DNA of 64,000 nucleotides. Origin: an uncultured Lutibacter sp. (GTDB lineage: Bacteria; Bacteroidota; Bacteroidia; Flavobacteriales; Flavobacteriaceae). The notes beneath the pieces are model-generated. The model was not told the DNA's origin. It was given only the letters and a program-made list of their open reading frames with translations, and did not search any database. Numbering within the stretch: the stretch's first letter is position 1; each line of letters begins with the position of its first letter. Made by a program: the position numbers and the translations under genes. Below are positions 59,258 through 64,000 of the stretch, in pieces. The stretch spans positions 186,001 to 250,000 of the forward strand of contig NZ_CANLZZ010000007.1 in assembly GCF_947495725.1 (NCBI RefSeq), read 5' to 3'.

Positions 59258-60553
59258 TTAAACATAAAATTTAATTATAAATAGAATTGCAATAATGTAC
59301 ATTATAGGTTTAATATCTTTAAATTTCCCTGTAAGTATCTTTAGTAAAACATATGATAGCATACCAAATACAATTCCTTCAGCAATACTATATGTTAAAG
59401 GCATCATTATAATGGTAAAGAATGCTGGAATAGCTTCCGTAAAATCAGTTAAATCGATTTTCATTATTGGAGAAATCATAAATAACCCTACAATAATTAG
59501 TGCTGGAGCAGTTGCCGCAGCAGGAATTATCATAAATACCGGAGCAAAAAATAATGATAAAGCAAACATACCAGCAACAGTTAAGGCTGTCATACCTGTT
59601 TTACCTCCTTCGGCAACACCGGCAGCACTTTCTACATATGTTGTAACTGTTGAAGTTCCCAATATTGCACCAACAAAAGTTCCTATTGAATCTGCAAATA
59701 ATGCTTGTTTTACTCTTGGCACTCTACCTTCTTTATCTAACATTCCCGATTTTGAAGATACTCCAACCAAAGTTCCAACGGTATCAAACATATCAACAAA
59801 TAAAAATGTGAATAACACCAACAACATGTCTATTGTAAATATTTGAGAAAAATCGAATTTAAAGAAAATTGGTTCAATTGATGGAGGTAAACTAACAAAT
59901 GTAAAGTTCTCTGGAATAACTGTAACTCCAACAAATAAACCTATTATAGTTGATACTAAAATACCTATTAAAATAGCTCCTTTTACTTTTTTAGTTAAAA
60001 GAACTCCAATTAAAATTACACCTGCTAAACCAACATAAACTGCCGGATTTTTCATATCGCCTAATTGCACTAATGTTGCAGGGTTATCAGAAATTAATCC
60101 AGTTCCTTTTAATCCAATAAAAGCAATAAATAGTCCAATACCAACTGATACGGCGTGTTTTAAATTTAACGGAATAGAATTTACAATTAATTCTCTAATA
60201 TTAAATGCCGTTAATAATATAAAAATAATACCTTCTAGGAAAACTGCTGTTAAAGCAAATTCCCAAGAATATCCCATTCCTAATACAACTGTAAATGCAA
60301 AAAAGGCATTTAAACCCATACCTGGCGCCAAGGCAAATGGTAATTTAGCAACTAAAGCCATAACTAAAGTAGCAATTACGGCAGATAAAGCTGTTGCAGT
60401 AAATACTGCATCTTTGTCCATTCCTGCGGCACTTAATATACTCGGGTTTACAGCTAATATATACACCATTGTCATAAATGTTGTAATACCTGCAATAACC
60501 TCAGTTTTTAAAGTTGATTTGTTTTCTGTTATTTTAAAAAATTTATCTAACAT
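59258..60553 (-). CDS. NCS2 purine permease (AzgA/PbuG-like)
   Basis: 431 aa, about 12-14 helices. Characteristic AzgA opening EVIAGITTFMTMVYILAVNP and APGMGLNAFFAF, plus FVDMFDTVGTLVGVSSK and GTSTVTTYVESAAGVAEGGKTG. Proton-linked import of guanine, hypoxanthine or adenine. It is 10 bp after a DUF5020 outer-membrane protein gene, suggesting a complete uptake route across both membranes. Confidence 0.9.
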   Translation of the reverse strand: MLDKFFKITENKSTLKTEVIAGITTFMTMVYILAVNPSILSAAGMDKDAVFTATALSAVIATLVMALVAKLPFALAPGMGLNAFFAFTVVLGMGYSWEFALTAVFLEGIIFILLTAFNIRELIVNSIPLNLKHAVSVGIGLFIAFIGLKGTGLISDNPATLVQLGDMKNPAVYVGLAGVILIGVLLTKKVKGAILIGILVSTIIGLFVGVTVIPENFTFVSLPPSIEPIFFKFDFSQIFTIDMLLVLFTFLFVDMFDTVGTLVGVSSKSGMLDKEGRVPRVKQALFADSIGTFVGAILGTSTVTTYVESAAGVAEGGKTGMTALTVAGMFALSLFFAPVFMIIPAAATAPALIIVGLFMISPIMKIDLTDFTEAIPAFFTIIMMPLTYSIAEGIVFGMLSYVLLKILTGKFKDIKPIMYIIAILFIIKFYV

Positions 60554-60563
60554 AATCTAGTTT

Positions 60564-61214
60564 TTAAATATTCCATTTAACACCTAATGTAGGTCTTCCT
60601 TTAATTGCATCGCTTCCACCTCCAAAATTTGATGAAATCTCAAGTTCTCCACCAACAGAAAAACTTTTATTTAAATGATACCATAATTGAGGTTCTGCTA
60701 AAAATACATTTATATCTGTATAACCAAAAGCAAAATCTCCTTTTTCAGACCAAAAATCTGCAAAACCAGAACATGTTAATTTATCGGCAATAATATTCCA
60801 ATACCAAGTAGCAGTTACTTGAAAATTTCCTTCACCTGCACCAGTAAAAGCTTTATAACCTGCATATGTTGAGAATCCCCATTTTGCATTTCCCTTACTA
60901 TAGTTAGCTCCAAAAATCCAAGCTTCTGGAATTGTAAAACTATTTGTATGACCTGCATTATATTCAACATGTAAACCAACTGGCATTTTTTCAGTTTTTA
61001 ATACACGAGCTATTTCATAATAAGCTAAGCTTGTTCCTGCTGCTGCATTGTAATCAAAATCTATAAAAGTAAATGTATTACCGTACTTATCTGGTTTAAA
61101 CATTTCAAATGTTGTAGTTAAATGTCCTCTTTCAAAATCGTTATGCAATTGAAAATTTTGAGAAGTAACAGATACAGTCACTAAAATTGTAAAAAGAGTA
61201 ATTAGATGTTTCAT
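60564..61214 (-). CDS. DUF5020 family outer-membrane protein (Tsx-like)
   Basis: 216 aa. Signal peptide ending ...VSVTSQ, then alternating aromatic beta-strands that end in KWNI, the pattern of a small outer-membrane barrel. DUF5020 resembles the nucleoside channel Tsx in strand pattern. Operon with the purine permease points to nucleobase or nucleoside diffusion. A -7-like TATTTTTG lies on the minus strand at 61253-61260. Confidence 0.8.
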   Translation of the reverse strand: MKHLITLFTILVTVSVTSQNFQLHNDFERGHLTTTFEMFKPDKYGNTFTFIDFDYNAAAGTSLAYYEIARVLKTEKMPVGLHVEYNAGHTNSFTIPEAWIFGANYSKGNAKWGFSTYAGYKAFTGAGEGNFQVTATWYWNIIADKLTCSGFADFWSEKGDFAFGYTDINVFLAEPQLWYHLNKSFSVGGELEISSNFGGGSDAIKGRPTLGVKWNI

Positions 61215-61545
61215 TGTGTTGATTAGTTAATGTTTATAAAAAAATTAAGGTGCAAAAATACTACAAAACAGACAATTTAATCTTATTATTTAAAAACTAT
61301 TTTTAACATACAATTAACAATTTTCTAATTTATTTTGATTCTAAATACTAGACAATAAATTTTCCTTATTTTAAACCCTAACTTTTTTATAAAACTGTAA
61401 AATACAGCCATAATAAATTAAACCTTTAAACATAAATTACCATAATTGATCTTTTTCATTTAATACATTAAAAAATCAATAAGATTTAAAAATCAATTGA
61501 TAATCAAGCATATAATGCTTAAATTTAAGGTAAAATCCATAAAAT
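61215..61545 (+). promoter_or_regulatory. Intergenic control region before the first hoxF-like gene
   Basis: 331 bp without a gene. It holds the minus-strand -7-like box of the DUF5020 gene (61253-61260), the palindrome ATCAATTGAT (61492-61501), the inverted repeat AAGCAT-ATA-ATGCTT (61506-61520) and the adjacent TAAATTTA (61520-61527), a near match to a -7 box about 19 nt ahead of the ATG. The inverted repeat is placed where a repressor or activator would sit. No sigma-54 type GG/GC element was seen. Confidence 0.4.
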
Positions 61546-63276
61546 ATGAAACGGTCAAGTCTTTTACCAGTTCTTTGGGGATTTCAACAAAAACACGGTT
61601 ATATTTCCAATAACACAATTACTGAAATTGCAAAAAAATTAAATGTTTCAAAAATTGAAATAGAAGGTGTGGTAACTTTTTATCATTTCCTTCACTCAAA
61701 ACCAACAGGAAAATACATTATATATCTCAACAATAGCATTGTTTCAGAATTTAAAGGCTTTAACCAAGTTAAAAGTGCTTTTGAAAAAGAAACAGGTGGC
61801 ACTTTTGGAATTTATGATAAAAATCCAATGTTTTCATTGTTCGAAACTTCATGTATTGGTTTAAGTGATAAAGAACCGGCTGCTCTAATTAATTCATCAC
61901 CATTTACAAATTTAACACCTAAAAAAGTAAGTAGTCTAATTAATCATTTAAAAGGTGGAGGAAAACTAACTGATATTGAAGACAATCCTACCAGTAAAAT
62001 TCAATATAAACCTACAGAAGATAAAACTATATTTTTTAGAAATTATTCCTTAGGTAATACAATAACTAAATTAAAACACCTAAAACCAAATGAAGTTTTA
62101 AAAGAAATAGAAAAGGCCGATGTTTCCGGTCGTGGAGGTGCATTTTTCCCAACAGCTACTAAATGGCAATATTCAAAAAATAGTGCAACCAATAAAAAGT
62201 ATATTATTTGTAATGCTGATGAAGGTGAGCCCGGAACTTTTAAAGACAAGGCTTTATTAAATTATGCCCCAGGATTAGTTTTAGAAGGAATGGTAACGGC
62301 TGCATATGTAAGTGGTGCCCAAAAAGGAATAATTTATTTACGTGCTGAATACAATTATTTAGTACCTAAAATTGAAAAAACTATCAATAAATTTTACACT
62401 AATGGTTTTTTAGGGAAAAATATTGCCAACATTAAGAATTTCAATTTTGATATTGAAGTATTTCTAGGAGCCGGAGCCTATGTTTGTGGGGCAGAAACAG
62501 CTTTAATTGAATCGCTAGAAGGCAAACGTGGAGAACCTAGAATTCGAAAATATTTCCCAACACATATAGGTTATAACAATAAATCAACCATTGTAAATAA
62601 TGTTGAAACTTTGGCTTTAGCTGCAAGAGTTATAGAGTTAGGAAGTAATTTCTTTCAAAAAATTGGCACTTCTAAAAGCAAGGGAACCAAATTATTAAGT
62701 GTTTCTGGAGATGTTGCAAAACCAGGAATTTATGAAGTTGAATGGGGAACTTCCATAAACCAACTTATTAGTATGGAAATGGCCCAAGCAACAGCTCCAA
62801 ATTACGTTCAAATTAGTGGACCTTCTGGTGAATGCATTAACAAAAATGAATTTCACAGAAAAATATCTAAAGAAGATTTAGCGTGTGGTGGATCTATAAT
62901 GATTTTTAACAAGTATAGAAGTATCATACAAATTATAGAGAATTTCACTCATTTCTTTAAAACAGAATCTTGCGGAAGTTGCACACCTTGTAGAGCTGGA
63001 AATCAAATTTTAATTGAGAAAATAAAAAAAATAAAAAAGGGAATTGCCTCAAGTGAAGACCTAAATCAAATTAAAGAATTAGGTGAAATTATGAAATTAA
63101 CCAGTAGATGCGGACTTGGGCAATATGCAGCCAATACATTTATCTCGGCAATAGATAAATTTCAAGAATACTTTAACTTAAAAGTTTTTGTTTGCGAAGA
63201 AGATTGCAATATTGAATTTGATATGGAAGCCGCAGTTTTTGAATACGATAATATTATTCAAAGCACACAAAATTAA
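61546..63276 (+). CDS. hoxF: HoxF-like NAD diaphorase subunit (NuoE-NuoF fusion)
   Basis: 576 aa. N-terminal NuoE-like thioredoxin-fold domain (1-140) that keeps only one of four [2Fe-2S] cysteines (Cys103 in TSCIGLSD), and a NuoF domain (165-560) with FMN/NAD site (GRGGAF 195-200; ADEGEPGTFKD 224-234; GAGAYVCGAETAL 308-320) and [4Fe-4S] ligands Cys476, Cys479, Cys482 and Cys522. The cysteine-poor NuoE domain is the form I recall for HoxF of the NAD-reducing soluble [NiFe] hydrogenase (group 3d) of Cupriavidus. It oxidises or reduces NAD(P)H for a hydrogenase or related enzyme whose other subunits would follow outside the window. In the FMN loop the usual GRGGAG is GRGGAF, a notable change. 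Confidence 0.85.
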   Translation: MKRSSLLPVLWGFQQKHGYISNNTITEIAKKLNVSKIEIEGVVTFYHFLHSKPTGKYIIYLNNSIVSEFKGFNQVKSAFEKETGGTFGIYDKNPMFSLFETSCIGLSDKEPAALINSSPFTNLTPKKVSSLINHLKGGGKLTDIEDNPTSKIQYKPTEDKTIFFRNYSLGNTITKLKHLKPNEVLKEIEKADVSGRGGAFFPTATKWQYSKNSATNKKYIICNADEGEPGTFKDKALLNYAPGLVLEGMVTAAYVSGAQKGIIYLRAEYNYLVPKIEKTINKFYTNGFLGKNIANIKNFNFDIEVFLGAGAYVCGAETALIESLEGKRGEPRIRKYFPTHIGYNNKSTIVNNVETLALAARVIELGSNFFQKIGTSKSKGTKLLSVSGDVAKPGIYEVEWGTSINQLISMEMAQATAPNYVQISGPSGECINKNEFHRKISKEDLACGGSIMIFNKYRSIIQIIENFTHFFKTESCGSCTPCRAGNQILIEKIKKIKKGIASSEDLNQIKELGEIMKLTSRCGLGQYAANTFISAIDKFQEYFNLKVFVCEEDCNIEFDMEAAVFEYDNIIQSTQN

Positions 63277-63565
63277 AGATTTAATTATATTATATTTTAC
63301 ATATAGTTTAAAATATACGATTCTTTACATCGTGTTTTTAAATAAAAATCATAATTAATATGGCATTATTGATTTTTCAACAAACAAATCTAATAAAGAA
63401 ACATTACTTTTTATTAATACTTAATTATAAAAACAACAAAATATTGACAAAACAAAAGTACCTGCTAGAAAGATTTTAAAAATACTCAAATCGTTCGAAA
63501 ACGTTTGAAATCATATATTTCAAGCTAAAAACTTCGTAACTTTAATTGTATCAAATTTTTATCAC
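63277..63565 (+). promoter_or_regulatory. Intergenic region between the two hoxF-like genes
   Basis: 289 bp. Two direct repeats CGTTCGAAA (63492-63500) and CGTTTGAAA (63502-63510) are spaced by exactly 10 nt, one helical turn, and the second runs into a 7-bp inverted repeat TTGAAAT-CATAT-ATTTCAA (63505-63523). TAACTTTA at 63537-63544 resembles a -7 box. This suggests that the second copy has its own regulated promoter. Factor unknown. Confidence 0.45.
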
Positions 63566-64000
63566 ATGGACAGAACATTGTTATTAAATAAACTTTGGGA
63601 ATATCAACACAAATTTGGTTTTGTTTCAAAAAGTGCTATTGAAACTATTTCGAAAGAATTAAATGTATCAACCATAGAAATTGAAAGCGTGGTATCCTTC
63701 TATCATTTTTTTCATAACCAACCTACCGAAAAAAATATTATTTATTTAAATAATAGCATTATTTCCGATTTAAAAGGATTTGAAAATGTTAAGGCTACAA
63801 TTGAAAAAGAAACTGGTTGCAATTTTGGCGATTATGGCAATTCAGAATTTTCTTTATTTGAAACCTCTTGTATTGGAATGAGTGATCAAGAACCTGCGGC
63901 TTTAATAAATTTTCAACCTTTTACAGATTTAACCCCAAATAAGGTTAGAAAAATTATTACTAAAATTAAAAATGGCGAAAATGTAAAAGATTTTGCTAGT
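63566..64000 (+). CDS. hoxF: Second HoxF-like gene, 5' part
   Basis: ATG at 63566 opens a frame of 145 codons that runs off the window. The product (begins MDRTLLLNKLWEYQHKFGFV) is a NuoE-like domain, by eye nearly 60% identical to the first 145 residues of the HoxF-like gene just upstream, including FYHF, YLNNSI and ETSCIGMSDQEPAALI. Like that copy it has lost three of the four cluster cysteines, though it has an extra Cys in ETGCNFG. It is a paralogue, not an exact repeat, so the duplication is old. Confidence 0.8.
   Translation, partial: MDRTLLLNKLWEYQHKFGFVSKSAIETISKELNVSTIEIESVVSFYHFFHNQPTEKNIIYLNNSIISDLKGFENVKATIEKETGCNFGDYGNSEFSLFETSCIGMSDQEPAALINFQPFTDLTPNKVRKIITKIKNGENVKDFAS

Noticed and set aside
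59295..59846. 183-codon plus-strand open frame
   Set aside because: Exactly antisense to the purine permease; composition (Ile/Asn/Thr/Val runs) is that of a shadow frame, with no domain.
61546..63276. Complex I NuoF as identity for the first hoxF-like gene
   Set aside because: The fused NuoE domain without cluster cysteines and the YLNNSI / CIGLSDKEPA pattern match HoxF, and no other nuo gene is next to it within the window.

Overview
The window is chromosomal DNA from a low-GC member of the Bacteroidota, almost certainly a marine Flavobacteriaceae. The evidence is the AT-rich composition, promoters of the TTG-N17-23-TAnnTTTG type, CarboxypepD_reg/TonB receptors, a menaquinone pathway (menC, menE, menA), a GH117/GH16 red-algal polysaccharide locus, and dispersed palindromic repeats of the kind common in this group. 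No tRNA, rRNA, CRISPR array, phage, plasmid or insertion-sequence gene was seen.

Layout. 0-4.3 kb: end of a DUF4878-like gene, a 620-aa exported orphan bracketed by two copies of the same terminator, the ABC-F protein EttA and a 58-aa membrane protein too small for routine gene calling. 4.4-10.3 kb: a CHASE/PAS histidine kinase, a four-gene stress operon (DoxX-like, FMN reductase, MarR, pirin) with a palindromic candidate operator, and a divergent biotin-dependent carboxyltransferase. 10.4-16.8 kb: a four-gene operon (ThuA-DUF1080, GH117, GH16, GH3) for agar- or porphyran-type oligosaccharides, with no SusC/SusD or sulfatase beside it. 17-25 kb: YebC, a zinc-ribbon membrane protein, a VWA protein with a SusC-like N-terminus, menE-CPBP protease-menC, and small enzymes. 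25-28 kb: a probable copper TonB receptor of OprC/NosA type with a small Cys/His protein. 28-33.5 kb: menA, a two-gene iron-sulfur membrane oxidoreductase, MlaD and a cell-wall amidase. 33.6-45.6 kb: LptD, RidA, a pfkA-gapA-mgsA cluster, a nucleotidyltransferase overlapping TamB, and tsaD.

45.6-56 kb: a uracil-type permease, a zinc-type TonB receptor with a His/Glu-rich loop, three small proteins and a TolC-MFP-RND efflux operon driven from a well-formed promoter next to several inverted repeats. 56-61 kb: a 2-oxoacid dehydrogenase E2, an MscS channel, and a purine permease paired with a DUF5020 outer-membrane protein. 61.5-64 kb: two consecutive genes of the HoxF type (NuoE-NuoF fusion, diaphorase subunit of NAD-linked [NiFe] hydrogenases); the second runs off the window.

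Most interesting points: the tandem hoxF-like genes, with substitutions in the flavin/NAD motifs of the first; the OprC-like CxxxM copper receptor; the ThuA-DUF1080 fusion inside an anhydrogalactose locus; two exported proteins whose signal peptides only make sense if translation starts at ATT; and five dispersed palindromic repeats, one of which splits what looks like a terminator stem. All function calls rest on motif recognition by eye; no database search was run.
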